Assembly: GCA_019925795.1 (NCBI GenBank)
Contig: CM034314.1
Span: 98,265,264 to 98,329,263, forward strand
Origin: Dendrobium chrysotoxum
Lineage: Eukaryota; Streptophyta; Magnoliopsida; Asparagales; Orchidaceae
Length of the DNA: 64,000 bases
Direction of reading: 5' to 3'
The notes beneath the pieces were generated by a model. The model did no database searches. It was not told where the DNA came from and worked only from the letters and a program-made list of their open reading frames with translations. Made by a program: the position numbers and the translations under genes. Below are positions 1 through 13,587 of this stretch, one piece after another. Positions within the stretch are counted from its first letter, which is position 1. Every line of letters begins with the position of its first letter.

Positions 1-625
1 TACAGCTTTCGTTAATTTATTTTCAAAATTTAATAGAAATCAATCTTTGTAGGGCAAAAACTCTTTTTTTTTTTTCTCATCATTCTACTGTTTATGCGAG
101 CAACTACTATTCTGTGTGCCGTTTTGAATTAACAACTAGACTTGCTCTTAACACCATAGTTGCAACAAAGGCTTCATGTTGTTATCTTCTTTGACTGAAT
201 TCCAAAGAAAGATAATTAGGATGAGAATATCATGAGTTATGGGATTTGTTAATTCTGTGTGGAATGTGAATGTATCGATTAATCAGATTATATCATTGAC
301 TTATAACTCAATTATGTCGGTTGCGATCATAGATGGGGGTTGCAGGGGGCCTTTCTCGAATATTTTTTTTTCGTACATTGTTGTTACACTACAGCTCTGG
401 TTGGAGATGGAGGAAAAAAATTGCGGTGCTATAGGCTGCAACGCCACGACATTGCAGGTCCGATCAATGACAGAGAGTGGAGCGTTGTGGTGCTCCAAAC
501 CCAGGCACTGCAACGCTGCGAGTTAGGCTGGGTAGTTTTATTTCTCATTTTTCATATTTATTTGACGGGATGAGTCCCTTGGGATATTTAATGTCTCTTA
601 ATTAGTTCTATAAAAGAATTGTATA
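1..625. other. AT-rich intergenic DNA, no gene recognised
   Basis: No open frame here looks like a protein I know. A short GC-richer patch at about 415-520 repeats the theme 'gcaacgc / gtggtgct'. A similar theme occurs at 60128-60265, so the patch may be a remnant of a retrotransposon end. Nothing else can be supported. Confidence 0.5.
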
Positions 626-815
626 AGAAATTATTACGTGCGGAGTCCGGGCGGCATCCCAACTCCAATAGGATTGGGCCATGTCGATGTACACAGTGTG
701 TGCATTAATATACACTGTGTACAAAGTTGTACACCACGTGTGTATTGGCGACATGGCTGCCTTTCATTGGAGTCCAGACAAGAGCTTCGTCCGGACTCTG
801 CACGTAATAATTTCT
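626..815. mobile_element. 190-bp hairpin MITE
   Basis: Terminal inverted repeats of 25 bp at 626-650 and 791-815 match at 24 of 25 positions. A second, perfect 11-bp inverted repeat (689-699 with 712-722, loop of 12) sits in the middle, so the whole unit can fold as a hairpin within a hairpin. There is no coding capacity. TATAAGAA occurs on both sides (623-630 and 824-831) and may be an 8-bp target duplication, but it does not abut the inverted repeats symmetrically. The superfamily is therefore left open (hAT or Mutator-like are possible). Confidence 0.75.
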
Positions 816-3800
816 CGAATGATATAAGAAGTGAAGAGACAGAAGAAAAGAGTGTGTGAGAGAGAGACCTGTTCAAATTTCTCCGAAATTTGTAATGGAT
901 TAATTCTTGATGTGGTTTGACTCAATAGTTTTTTCCCGGTTTTGGGTTTGTCCACATTAAATCCTAATGTTCCTTCTTTTCCGTTGCATTTCCTCTTTCT
1001 TGTTTGTCTTCATTGCGTGGTTTATTTCCCAACAAGACTATATACAATAATATATAAATCATGTTTTCAATATTGCATTTCTTACATCAGCGATATCTAA
1101 TGCATAAATACCATCCGGTCACTCTCTAGCTACATTCTTTAAATTGTGTGGTTTATTTCCCACACCTAAATATCTCAATTGTAGCAGGCGTGGAAAATTA
1201 AGCACTGCAAGATCGATAATGAACTAAACATGCATAATAGCGAAGTATATCTATCTTGCATGGCTGTCAATCATCCTTGCTCATGTACCAATTATTCTCT
1301 TGGACTATCCGAGAAGAGTTTTCTTAATTATCTTCTTTGATTCTTTCGGGTGGTTACGTTAAGTTGTATGGGGCAGATTGGGACCAATTATAACGAAGAC
1401 ATATACATGCACCTTCCCTCCTAACTCTTGACGTGACTTGCTTTGCAACATCTTTCCTTTCCTTCCACTAATTACAGCAGATCCTGACCTCCTGCTTATT
1501 TTCTTAATCTTCTTGGTGCAATTCTTACCCAGTGAAAATTTTGAGGAAAACATTGTGATTATTTATTTTAACTTCTCCTTCCTCAGCTCCATGTGCCATT
1601 TCATTTGTATCAGTTTTCTTCCCTAACCAAGATTGTTCTTTAAAGTATAATATCAGGCTTGCATTGTGTGCCTATATATGTCTTTCTCTTTGTCCTCAAT
1701 CCCTTCAGTTATGGTTGTTTTTCCTGTGAAAGGATGTAAAATCTGCATTGAAGACTCATAGCACAGTTGCCCTTTATATGCAATAACGTCCAACTTCTTC
1801 GCATTGCTTAATCACAAAGTGAGTCACTATTCTTAAATCCTAGTTACTGGCACAGGCAACTTTTTCAATGTATTAAATGTTATTGTTGATGACAGAGCTG
1901 GGAGCTTTTATTCTAATGATGTCAGCATATGAATTATTGGTCTGAGGAACACTGTACCCTCCTCTATTTAACACCTTAGGCGCGATTCAGAGGATGAGAT
2001 TCCTCTTCCCAATCGTCACCTCTTGACAGATAATGATTTCAATTCAGTGGTGGATGCGAGTTAGAACATGATCATTGACAGCCAACTTAGATAGTAGCAG
2101 CTGTAGAAAAAAGCTCAACCAGTCTGATTTATTTTAATAATATTATTATCTTTTTATGGGTATTTAAATGAGCTTTATGTATTGATGATGGTACTTAAGA
2201 ATGATCTATATATCAGATGGACTCATTTATCTTTCTTTATGGCTCATCTGGTTGCTTCTAAATAGAAAACATATTGTAGTAGATGATGAATTCATTAAAT
2301 GTTGTCATGTGGTTGAATGTAAGGCCCCATCTTGTGGCTTGCACATGAAGAAGGATCATGGGGTTAGATGTAATTAGAAATCAACATGAATTATAATATG
2401 CAGCTTATTTTGATCTATAGGTTGGGAGTTTAAGCTATCAATCAAAATATTTTTGAGTTCGAAGCTTACATATGAGATGTGTTAGTATTTTTGAGTTTAA
2501 TTTTCTAAAAAATTCTCTCAAAAAATATAAATACAAACTTCATAAATGCCTTGATCATAAAAGATTTATTATTCAGCCACCAAAAATGAGTGAAAACGAA
2601 AGCACAACCACATATGTTTTAAATTATCTTCAAATAAATGTAAAACTAGAATTTATGATGAGATTACTTCCAACCAAACAGGTGGAATTGGTTTTAGAAT
2701 TTAAACATTTCAGAATATGACTTTGTAGTTCTTTATAAATATTGATTTGCATCAAACCAAATGTATGAAAATTTTGAACTACATCAATTCCTCTAATCTA
2801 ATGATTTTATTTTCACACATAAAACTAATAAAAACAAAACCAATTTTTAAAAATATGTTTTGAGTGTGCAAGCAACTGAATGGGGCCTTGTAATAGTTTG
2901 CTGGAATTTTTAAATCCCATGGAGGAGGACCAATCTATGGATAGGAATGGTGATTGATTGAACTATTTATAGCATCCAACAAGTGTGCAGAAGCTGCTTC
3001 TTTATATATTAGCGAATGTCATTGTTGATGAGGTGTAGGTTTGTTGTTCATATCTCTGAGGCTAGTGTTGTAGATTACCATCAAATGTCACTTTCTTCAA
3101 AAAAGTATACTATAATTACATCTAACACATCTCTTTTGATGCTTTTCCTGAAATGAAATCCGATTGTTGCACATATATAATTCTTTGAAAATAACTGTTT
3201 GCTGCTTCCTTGGGTTTTATGCACTTTATGACATCTTGAAATACTAATTTCTGCAAATTTTTTAGAAAAAAAAATGGGCAAAGAAATGCTTATGATGTTT
3301 TTTCAGATTATCAATGTGAATCATAAAGACTGATGTTTGCATCTGAATGAAAATATGGGCATAAGATGGAGAAATTTCTGCTTTTACAAAAAATCCTTCA
3401 AATAAACTGATACAATGGCGAAGAAAGGGACTTTTTGATAGAGATCGAGGTAAACCCCTTTTTGAAGTTTTTTTACAATTATCTGCTTGTCCTTAGAAGG
3501 CTCCAAAATGATCTCAGTCCCCACAGATGCAGACTTTCACTTGCAACCTACTGGTTTGTGTTACATGGTTCAAATATGAGTTTTGTTTCTCTTCCTATTT
3601 GGTGAATGTTTTGTCAGTCGAGGGTCAGATTAGCTTTGTTTGATACTGTTGTGTTGTCACTGTATGGTACGAAATGAAATTATTATTTTCATAGAAATAG
3701 ACTACCTGAAAAGGATATGAAGAAGTTGCAATTGTAGCATCGAGCTCAGCTCATTTTAATCTGTTAGTTGAAAGTTTTGACTATCAATTAAGAGGTTTTA

Positions 3801-4770
3801 AGCTGAAGTCTTACGTATATTATGTGTTTGTGAGTTTATCTTAACTGGCCTAAATGTCCCCCACCCAATAAAAAAAAAAAGTGTTTTCCATTCCACATTA
3901 TTTTTTTCACAAATTTATCTTAATTTGTTTCAAATTTTTAACCGTTCAAGAGCATTATTATCAGAGGTCTAAATGTGATTCTGTCTCTCAGCTTTGTTTG
4001 TCTTTCATTGCTTTAATGCAAGTAGCAATCGTATTTTTAAAAAAAATGCTAGAAAAATTCTATCTTAGCAAGCATTTTTTTTCAGAGTGCTATTGCCTTC
4101 ACTTCCATTTGATTTTTTGTGTTATTCTATGTTTTTTTTTTCCTTTTGGCAGCTCATTTTTTGCTGCAACAGTGTAACTGTTCATAAATTTCAATATATT
4201 TGAACTATGGAACTCAATTTTTAATCTTTCAGAAAGATTCATATTGGCTTTTTTCTAGTGTGAAAGGAATGATTGAACTGCTAATATGTTTATTTAAAGT
4301 GCTTTTGTTAAAGTCTGTTCTCTGAGATTGGAAATTAAAGCATTTCCATTGTGTTAAAACCATATGATTTGAGAATAATGTCACAATTTCTGATCAAAAA
4401 AACATTAAAAATGCGTTCAAGCCATATCAAAGCTCACATATGGTCTCTTATGTTTTCTTTTTAACTAGTCTATGTCTATCAACTGTTTGTGTAAATGTTT
4501 ACTGTGATATAAATGAGGACAAATGTTGGCAGTTGTAAGCAACAAGGTTGGGGTTTAAAGGAAGGGAGGTGTCCAATGACTCTTTCAATTGCTTGGCATG
4601 TCATCTTTATAGTTACATATCAGTACTTATCTCATTGAAGGGCACCCATCCACATGTGGACAGATCCTTCCAACCATTCTCCAACTGTTTCTTGTCCTAG
4701 CCACAAGGATAAAAATAATGTGTAACTTGAGAGTGAGTGGCTTAAAATTAGTTCATATTTCTTTGATTCA
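816..4770. other. Intergenic or intronic DNA with two exon-like stretches
   Basis: Mostly AT-rich with no recognisable protein. Two short plus-strand stretches read like exon remnants. 1855-1933 follows a CAG acceptor-like site and encodes about 25 sensible residues. 1981-2064 follows a pyrimidine-rich tract ending TTAG and encodes 27 residues rich in acidic and polar side chains before TAG. Their phases do not join directly (two leftover bases would be needed), and I do not recognise the protein. They could be the degraded end of a host gene or chance. Confidence 0.25.
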
Positions 4771-4984
4771 GGCTTCGTTTGAGACATCTTTTGATCACTA
4801 TTTTTTTTACTGCTTTCAAAAAAAATTATACTAAAAAGCTGCTTTAAAAAGCAATAAGAAAGCTGTTCCAAACAAAACCTCATTTGGGACAGCTTTTAGT
4901 CATGCTTTTTCACTGCTTTACAGAAGGTTTGTACTAAAAAAATGTTTTAGAAAGTAGCAAGAAAATTGTCCCAAACAAAACCTC
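4771..4984. mobile_element. Tandem pair of ~105-110 bp MITEs
   Basis: Two units, about 4771-4881 and 4879-4984, each start with a form of 'ggcttcgtttgagac' or 'ctcatttgggacagc' and end with its inverse ('gttccaaacaaaacctc', 'gtcccaaacaaaacctc'). They share a boundary, so the middle terminus is back-to-back. The termini resemble those of common plant hAT or PIF/Harbinger MITEs with a TTTGGGAC-type end. No coding capacity. Confidence 0.6.
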
Positions 4985-7900
4985 AATCTCAAATCAAACC
5001 AAATTTAATAAAAGTTCAGCTTGATGTGATCTTAATTCAATCGATCGAGCTCGATGGAAGCTAAAAATTGAACTGATCATGATTAATCTTTCAATTTCAA
5101 GAGCAAATTAGTCCATAGCTATTTGATTCAATCTTTCAACAATTTTTGAGTTAAATATCTCATCCTTATCTTAGTAGATATTTTTGTTATTTTTTAATCT
5201 TTCTTATTATACCATTATTTTATTATCTGCAACAGCTAATAAATATGAACTCATCCTGTCGAAGTAGTCATTCTTTTGACCTCTCCTTTGCTTTGATGCA
5301 AATAAAATATTTAATAAAGGAATGCTTAGTTGGTGGTTGTATTTGCTTACAAAGCCGAATATATAAAAAGAGAAAGGGTGATAAAAATAGAATTGGCTGT
5401 CAGTATCATTTTGATTCTTATATTAAAATAGGGTCTCTGCAATTCTTTAATGAACAATTATTAAGATATGGTTGATTGCTTGGTTTTATAAACTAATTAA
5501 ATGATTATTACTCAATGGTTAAAGAATGAGTGTATGATGACACTAAGATGGGTATGGAAACCAATTACAATGACCTCACATCTCTAATAGTTTTCATTTT
5601 GAATATTTCTTCTCTTGTGAACTTTCATGCATGTTAATTTTTTCTTGGCTATTTATAAAACTAATTTTATTTTTATTTGAATAGGCTATAGTCGAAAGTT
5701 GGGCAATGATGGATGATTAACGTAATTATTGTCTTATAACCTTTTTCGGGGGATGGGACTTCGTCCTTGCTTCAGCATTCATTTTTTTATTTCAACAAAT
5801 ATAATACATATATTTATCTCAAAAGTAATGTATTTCATTCTAAAATGTTAATGATGTTTTTTGCCTTCATGGTTATAAGCATATGTCAATCAACGTGCTC
5901 AATATTATATTATTTATGTTTTATTGGGTATGCCTTAATTGAGCTAGAAATTTTAGCAAAACTCTAGGGTTAGGGTGAGGAGGGGAGATCTACCTTTGCT
6001 TCTATGCCTAAAACGTGATGTATATTTCACCTTCTTTGATCTCATTTTTTGGCCTATTGGGGTTTCTATTGACTTAGAACTTGACCATGGGCTCTTAAAT
6101 CTTAAGTTTTTCTAGTCAAGTGTTGATGCTTAGGTGCCCTGTAGACCCTATAAATAAAAAAGATAACTCGAATTAATGTTAGATGAATTGCAATCATTTG
6201 AGTTGAACTACCCTAAAGGGGGCTAGTATAGCCCTAGGCCCATCACTAGATCTAGGATTGTCCCAAAGTTAACTGTAACTTGTAGTTAAACCATGGTTTT
6301 AGGCCAAAACTAGCTAGGATACAATTTATGCACCAAGATCCCCTCCACCATCTTTAATAGGTGAACTTGATCTATTAGAAGTAGGTTAACCTTGGTCTCA
6401 TTTTAATTTAGGCATGAACTTAATCAAACCCTAGTTAAAGCAACCCTTAGACTTAATTTAGAGTAGTATTTGACCTAACAAAGGCTTAGAGCTCAACCAA
6501 ACCAACTTGTCCATCAAACTTATAAGTGGATGCCAACCCAGATAAAATCTAAACTTATGATTACGTAATTAAGTGCTTAGTTAAATCTAAGAAGTTCTCA
6601 GTTATTAATTCTAATACTTTGAGCATAACCCAATCTGATTGTTATAAGCCTCAATGTTATCTTCCAATTAAGCTCTTATAACTTAGATTGTCCTTGACTG
6701 TTATTCCCCTCACCTTTTACCTTAGCCTAATCAAACTTATGAACTTAAGCCAACCCACTTAACCATCGGGTTAACCCAATTAAAATTTTGATCCAAATTG
6801 ACCCAAGTCTTAGATTTGCTTACCATGGTCTATAACCCTTAACTACTTAAAGTCTTACTTGTGCCCTAGGGTGCTAGAAGGTACCCAATAGAAAGGGAGA
6901 GACAATGAACACATGTGGACAAGAAGTTAGATAACTCAAAATATCTAAATTAACTTAGATTAATCCATAGAACTAAAATAAATTCTATTCAATTCCTTAT
7001 ATTGATTAGAGGAAATCTCTAGATATAGATACTTAATGTGTCTTCCAAATAACTCACATATATTGTTCAATCAAGAGACATCTATGTGAGACTCTTTTAT
7101 ATCACATAAATTTTTGGTGATGAAAGTGAGGAATATTTCCCTCATTCATAGAAGTTTTATGTTTATACTTTCATATTTAGTATCATTTGCACTTGAGAAC
7201 TCGTATTCTTGGTAAAAACTTCTTTGTATTATTATTTGCTATCACATTTTAATTGAAATTCTTGTCATCTTTAGCAACATTCTCATTGTTGATTAATGAA
7301 TATTCTTGTAAGATTTTTCCCATCATTGTCAAGGATATGCAAATTATTATGGAATTTGCATGGGGTTTAAAGATGATTTTGCCCCCAATCATTCTCAAAA
7401 GCCAAATTAGTTAAAAACTTCATTCAATATGAAGATTACACTTTCTAGTTTAAGATCACTTTAGGGATCCCTATGCAAATAGAAGTAAAGGCTCTATTTC
7501 CCACTATAAATGGAGGGTAATTTTACCTTTATTACCTCACCAATAGTAAAAGCATATATTTGTGATCTTTCTCTACCCATTTAAAGAAGAACATCAAATG
7601 TAAATCTTTCTCCTCCTTCTAAACCCTTAATTTTTTGTTATATTTTATTTCATTGGAAAGTCATGATTATGAGTAGGAGACCTTTTTAGCTCCATTGCCC
7701 CTTTAATTATGGGAGACTAGGTAAAAAGATATCTAACTCCTTCTGACTCTAAAGAAAGACCACTAAGAATAAAAACTAGATGGTTAAACAACATGTAAAA
7801 GATACTGTAGCATCATTACTCTTTGATAATAGATTTTATTCACTTGCTTAGAGTGGTGGAGATCAAAAAATCACCAAGATAGCAAAGATTCCTCATACCA

Positions 7901-8589
7901 CCCCTTGAGCTCAAGTCCAAACCACTATGGATCTTGAGCCTATCTTGTTGCAATCCAGGATCTTGAGCTTGTGTTTTAATGATTACAAGTATAATGAGAG
8001 TTTGCTCAGTTTCTCCTACTTATTATTATTGTATATATTTTTTGCGTGTACTAATATTTCAGGACAACATACAATAAGCACCGCCAAAGGATTAGAGTTC
8101 AAGATTAGGTAGTATAGGATTTTTTTTTTTGCAAGAGTTTGTATTTTTATCTTTTCTTTAAGTCAATGTATTATAAAAGGTATATCTTAGCTTAGCAGCC
8201 ATGCACACACACAGAGGGAGTGAAAATAAAATTATTTTATTTTATTTTATAAATTATATTGTACAATCTTGATCGTACTATATAATCTGTTGAAATAAAA
8301 ATTAATTAAAATATTTTATTTTAAATGAAAATAATAATAATAATATTGAAATATAAATGAACATCACATTGTACTGGATGATCAACTATAATCAAAAACT
8401 CCGTCGTTAAATCTAACTTACCTAAAATAGACATTGAATTTTTAACTATTCATACTATACGAATCATTTCATAATGCAAGATATTTTAAATAATTTCCTA
8501 ATTAGGTCAGTTATTTAAGCAATCAAATCAAATCAAATCTAATTGATAACTAATCGTATTGTATGATATATATATCGTACTGTACGAAT
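4985..8589. other. AT-rich DNA, probably decayed repeats, no gene
   Basis: No protein is recognised. 5960-6900 is unusually rich in repeated 'aaccctag / ttaacccaa / ttgaccca' phrasing, reminiscent of long gypsy LTRs but not alignable to the Ogre LTR by eye. A TATA-like 'ctataaatggaggg' lies near 7505, in a stretch that could be an old LTR promoter. 8225-8350 is simple TTTTA/AAT-rich sequence. Confidence 0.4.
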
Positions 8590-9576
8590 CACCGTATAAC
8601 TTTTGATGTGCTATAGATTTGATCGTTCTAAATAATATGATATAGTTTTATTATATTTTTATCAGTTAAATATATGTATAATAATTTATGGGTAAAATGA
8701 GTAGGATAAAGATAAACTAGAAATGGTTGAAAAGTGTTATACTATGATTTAACATGATAAGACAACAAGGTAATATATACTAAAATGATTGGTATGATTG
8801 AGTTATACAAGAATTTTTGTTACTAATTTGAATATGATAAGATGTAATGATTGATATCAGATATATAATATGATAACCTCATGTGATATTCTCAAGATTC
8901 ACGTGGCCCACTAATATGAGTTAGTGGATGGGAGTCATAAAGAGCTGTAAATTGATTGGGAGTTATAAAGAGTCCGAGCAATTGATCCATATGATACAAG
9001 GGGAGTTATAAAGAGCACATTGATTGAGAGTCATAAGGGGTGATTGATTAAGAGTTATAAGTGCAGAAGAAGGATACCCTCAAGATACAATTCTGTTATT
9101 GATACCTAATACTATTATTGATACTATAATTGTAACTGACAAATTAATATAAACTAAATGAATGATAAGATTTAATAGAATTGATTGAGTTATAAAAATT
9201 GAATGATTAATTGATTGATTAGAGTTTATAATGGAAGAATGAAATATAACTGATTGAGATATGATATGTTATAGACTGATTATTGATATAAATAATCGAT
9301 ATATATACATTGATGCATAAATTTCTTTATATGATTACAACATATATTTTTTTTTATCTTGCATTGATTTCAATTGTAAGATTTTGGTTACTTGTTGGGA
9401 TATATGCTCATTTTTTGATTTTATATGATTTCAGGTAAAGGTAGAATCCTATGATATGAGGCTCTGGATAACATATATAAATCTTTTTGCTATTCCCAAG
9501 AAATTGGTAAGCTTTAGTTAATGCGAAAATAAAAGACAGATGCAATTCTTTTAGTATAGATCACAGGGCATGATAA
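8590..9576 (+). repeat. Diverged direct repeat, copy 1
   Basis: This block aligns with 10335-11395 over roughly 1 kb. Shared landmarks in the same order include 'cttttgat..tatagatttgat', 'cagttaaatatatgta', 'ctcatgtgatat', 'gatttcaattgtaagattttggttacttgtt' and 'atcctatgatatgaggct'. It is likely a fragment of an LTR or non-coding retrotransposon duplicated by insertion of two related copies. No ORF of note. Confidence 0.7.
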
Positions 9577-9894
9577 AATGATATCGAAGCAATGGTTGAA
9601 AGAATTGAAATATAACTAGAGCTTATGAGCAGAGTAGAGAGCATATGAGTGGAATAGAAATGGGATTTTATTTTACATGCATAAATACGAGTTACACACA
9701 TGATTTTTTGTGTATTTCATCTTAACAATTTATTTTACTATTTATGCATAAGAAAATGAATCCACTGATATGATCTTGTGTTATTTTATCCTTCTCTAAG
9801 TTAAGTTTTTCGACACAAATTTTTGTACAGTGATTTGATGTAATTTTTTATTTATAATTAGTTGATTTGAGTTTGAAATTTTATTTTGAGTATG

Positions 9895-9937
<43 letters not shown>

Positions 9938-10334
9938 ATTGATATAAAAATATCGAAGATGATATTTTTCTGAGGTGGAGAGATTGTAATAACTCAAAAG
10001 TAAGAAATAAATTTATTTAAAAATATAAAAATTCTGAAGTAGAGTGTTGTGGTGCTAAGCTATTAATAATATGTACATATATTTTTTATTATAAATATCC
10101 CTGCCTCCCTCACTTGGTTTTTTGGCCAAGAAGAAATTGAAGGAGGAGAAGAAGAGAAATGAGAGAGAAAGGACATTAGGTTATATTTACCTGCCATTTC
10201 TGTTATGGATTTTATTCAATTCATTATAAGTAACTATCTTCTTACTTCTAATTTTGAATATTTTGATTTCTACATATTTATCTCTCTTTAATCGACCAAA
10301 AATGCATTATATCATAATTTTATAAGTTTTTATA
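9577..10334. other. Spacer with possible gypsy 3' end / LTR start near 9986
   Basis: Between the two direct repeats, 'gaggtggagagat' followed by TGTAATAACTC at about 9986 looks like a polypurine tract meeting an LTR that begins TG. This arrangement is common in plant gypsy elements. The matching LTR end was not found, so it is only a candidate. A (CT)n tract lies just upstream. Confidence 0.3.
9900..9934. repeat. (CT)n microsatellite
   Basis: An uninterrupted CT dinucleotide run of about 17 units in AT-rich sequence. Confidence 0.95.
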
Positions 10335-11039
10335 ATATAACTTTTGATATATTATAGATTTGATTATTCTGAATAATATAATATAATTTTATTATATTTT
10401 TACCAGTTAAATATATGTAAGAATTTCTAGGTAAAATGAGCAGGAAAAAAGATAAATTGAAAATACGTTCAAAAGTGCTATACTATGATTTGACATGATA
10501 AAACCGTAAGATAATATGTATTGAAATGATTGAGTTATGCATAAATATTTGTTACTAGTCTGAATCTGATATGATGTATAAATATGATTTACTGATTGAT
10601 ATCACATATATAATATGATAATCTCATGTGATATCCTCAAGATTTATGTGGTTCACTAACGAGAGTCAGTGGATGAGAGTTATAAAGAGCTGAAAATTAA
10701 TTGAGATTTATAAGGAGCCTGGATGATTGATTCACGTAATTCAAGGAGAGTTATAAGGAACACACTGATTAGAAGTCATATGAGGCGATTGATTTAGAGT
10801 TGTAAGTATAGGAGCAAGATACTCTCAAGATACAATTCTGTTAGCGATACCCAATACTGTTATTGATATTGTGATTGTAACTAACAGATTTATGTGAGAT
10901 ATATGGATGATATGATTGAATGGAATTGATTGAGTGATAAAGATCGAATAACTAATTGATTGATTAGAGTTTATAATGGAAGAATGAAATATAACTGATT
11001 GAGATATGATATATTATAGAGAGATTATTGATATAGATA

Positions 11040-11129
<90 letters not shown>

Positions 11130-11395
11130 GTATATATTTCTTTATATAATTTATAACATACTTTTCTCTTTTACCTTTCATTGATTTCAATTGTAAGATT
11201 TTGGTTACTTGTTAGACTATGTGCTCATATATGGTTTTATATTATTTTAGATAAAGGAAGGATCCTATGATATGAGGCTATGGATAGCATGTATAATTCT
11301 TTCTGCTGTTCACAAGAAATTAGTAAGATCTAATTAAATGCTAAAATGAAAGATAGAAGTAATTATTCTAATATAGATCCTGGGGAGTGATAGGT
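10335..11395 (+). repeat. Diverged direct repeat, copy 2
   Basis: Second copy of the block at 8590-9576, in the same orientation and lengthened by an (AT)n expansion at 11044-11125 where copy 1 has only a short 'gatatatatacatt'. Divergence is visibly high, with many substitutions and small indels, so the duplication is old. Confidence 0.7.
11044..11125. repeat. (AT)n microsatellite
   Basis: About 40 AT units interrupting the second direct repeat. The corresponding place in the first copy is a short ATATAT stretch, so the run expanded in situ. Confidence 0.95.
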
Positions 11396-11467
11396 CTGTC
11401 AAGTACAATCCAAAATTATGCTATCTGAATCACCCTAGGGCTCTCTAGATAATTTTTGTTTGTCCTT

Positions 11468-13587
11468 ATGTGCTCCAAAAATTCTCACCCGCCCTCTTCG
11501 TGACCCCTTTCTTTCTTTCGGGTGTTAATGAGAGTTTTAACGTTTAAGTTCTGAGGTAAATTTTTAGAAGGTAGATTAGACTTTGAATAAGGCATTACCC
11601 AAAGATTCACCCTCATTTTGTAAGGACTTTATAATATGAGTTCAAGGTTCTTATAGGCACAAGCCTCTATAGTTAATTACCCCTCCCGATAGTGAGAGAG
11701 AACTTTTCATTAAGGCTAATCATCAAATGAATATGTAGTATCTGACATATAGTAGCAACATAATTTAGTATCTGGAAATATAATATTTAAAATTAGAAAT
11801 TCACCACCTTGCACTTAAGCAGATGGTGGGAGAATGATGATGAACCAAATCAAGATCCCATGGTTTTATCATCCTAGGCTATCATGGTCCCTAATCTACT
11901 TAGTCATAGGAGGTAGTTGACCCAACATGATAGAAGAATCCTTGTCGGCAGCCATGGGTCGCTTTGTCCATGGGTCCCTTGTAGACTTGGGGTGAATATT
12001 TGCATAAGGGGATAGATTTGAATTCACCTTAGTTAAAAGAGAGCTTTATGCCCTATCGATCATATCCTATTAATTTATTACTCAAGGACTTAACGTCGTT
12101 GGAGAGCATAGGGATCTAACCATGATCGTAATTTAATGGTGTCATTTAACAGCAAAACCACCCAATCAGAGGGTCCCGATTATAATTGTTTACATGTGGT
12201 GCCATTTGGCGATGAAATGTTCAGTTAGAAGACACATGCCACGTCCTTAATGGTAAAGGATGATTTAAGAATAAATCTTAATAATATTCTCGACCAGACA
12301 TTTTCTCTTTATGAGTTGAAGTATTTTTCATATTTATCCACCTTGACAAACTGTTGTGAATAGTGGATAAATATTTACTTTAAATGTTTAATGATTAAAT
12401 TTCAATTTCAAAGATTAGTATTCTTAATGGATATGAAGTTTGGAATTTTTGGTAGAATTTAAAAATTAACTTTTTCTGTTGAGATTTACAATTTAATGCA
12501 GCCATCATCGGGGTAATGTTAAAGTTAATTTAGATGCTTATATTTTATAAAATTTTAGGATGCATTTTAAATGTTTAGGGCCCCTCTGATTGAGATTTTC
12601 TGTCAACATGATCATCATCGGGGTACTTATGAAAATTTTCATTTTGTTGGTCAAGCCTTGTCGAATTTGTCAACTTGACGATAAAAGACCGGGTTTGTCG
12701 TAGGCTTTATATTTTTGTTAGTGACTTTTCTTTATTATAGACCTTGAAGGATTAATATGAATATATAAAACAAATATTTTGGTTGATGCCACGATCGTAT
12801 ATTTACTTGATAGTTTGAGTCGTGTAAACTCCTATCTATTCACATAGAATGATATGGCTCAAACTTAGATTCATATTTGATCCGCACAGCATCCACAGAC
12901 GTCACATATGTGCATATATTACATTCGTCGGGGCCCATACATGTATATACTTTTACATGTATTTTTTTATAATACATTTATATAGTGATTGTATGTATGT
13001 AGTGCAGTGTGTTTACATGTTAATATGATGCACTACTAAAGCGTAATGCATCTTACAATGCTGAATGACATGCTTGAATGATGTATTCTGCCTGTTACAA
13101 TGCATGTGGGAGGGTATTTTAAAGTGTTTAACATTAATCAGCTATGCAAATGATGGTCCTGTGAGTGTGTGTAATGCTCTATTTAGAAGCCTGTAGATGC
13201 CTTCTGTCTGCTTGTACGAGTGTTACAGATACAGTGGCGTGGCGCTACATTATAGGTCGCTCATTGCTTATTACAAGTAGATCATCGTGCAGCACTAAAC
13301 TCTTGTTGACAAGTAGTGGTCATTTGAAAGATGCACGAGTTTCCTTAAGGGGCCTCTAAACGCCTTTTATCCGCTTATACGAATGTTGTGGATATGATGG
13401 CGTGGCATTGCGCTTCATTCATTGCACACCAACAGTGCAGTTTAGCTCATTTCATCTTCTACAAGCTATTATTTTCTTCAATACTTAACTTGCAGGAGTG
13501 TACTTCTATTTGCAAATGAGCTACACATTGCATAAGGAGTCTTCCACTTATTTTTTACAAGTGGAGTAATTTATCTAGTGTGATAGC
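11468..13587 (+). repeat. Family R, copy D (truncated by the Ogre insertion)
   Basis: Starts at a conserved 'tgtgctccaaaaattc' head and aligns with 47828-49900 (copy A). Shared landmarks include 'aggcacaagcc.ctatagttaattacccctcccgatag', 'ccttgtcggcagccatg', 'atattctcgaccagacatt' and 'gacgtcacatgtgtgcat'. From about 13165 it enters ~164-bp degenerate tandem units with 'gatggcgtggc' cores. There is no convincing coding frame. It stops abruptly at 13587, where the Ogre LTR begins, so the Ogre element inserted into it. The remainder of this copy does not reappear after the gap. Confidence 0.8.

Noticed and set aside
5965..5980. Telomere-like 'ctagggttagggt'
   Set aside because: Only about two units; no array, so it is a chance or LTR word.
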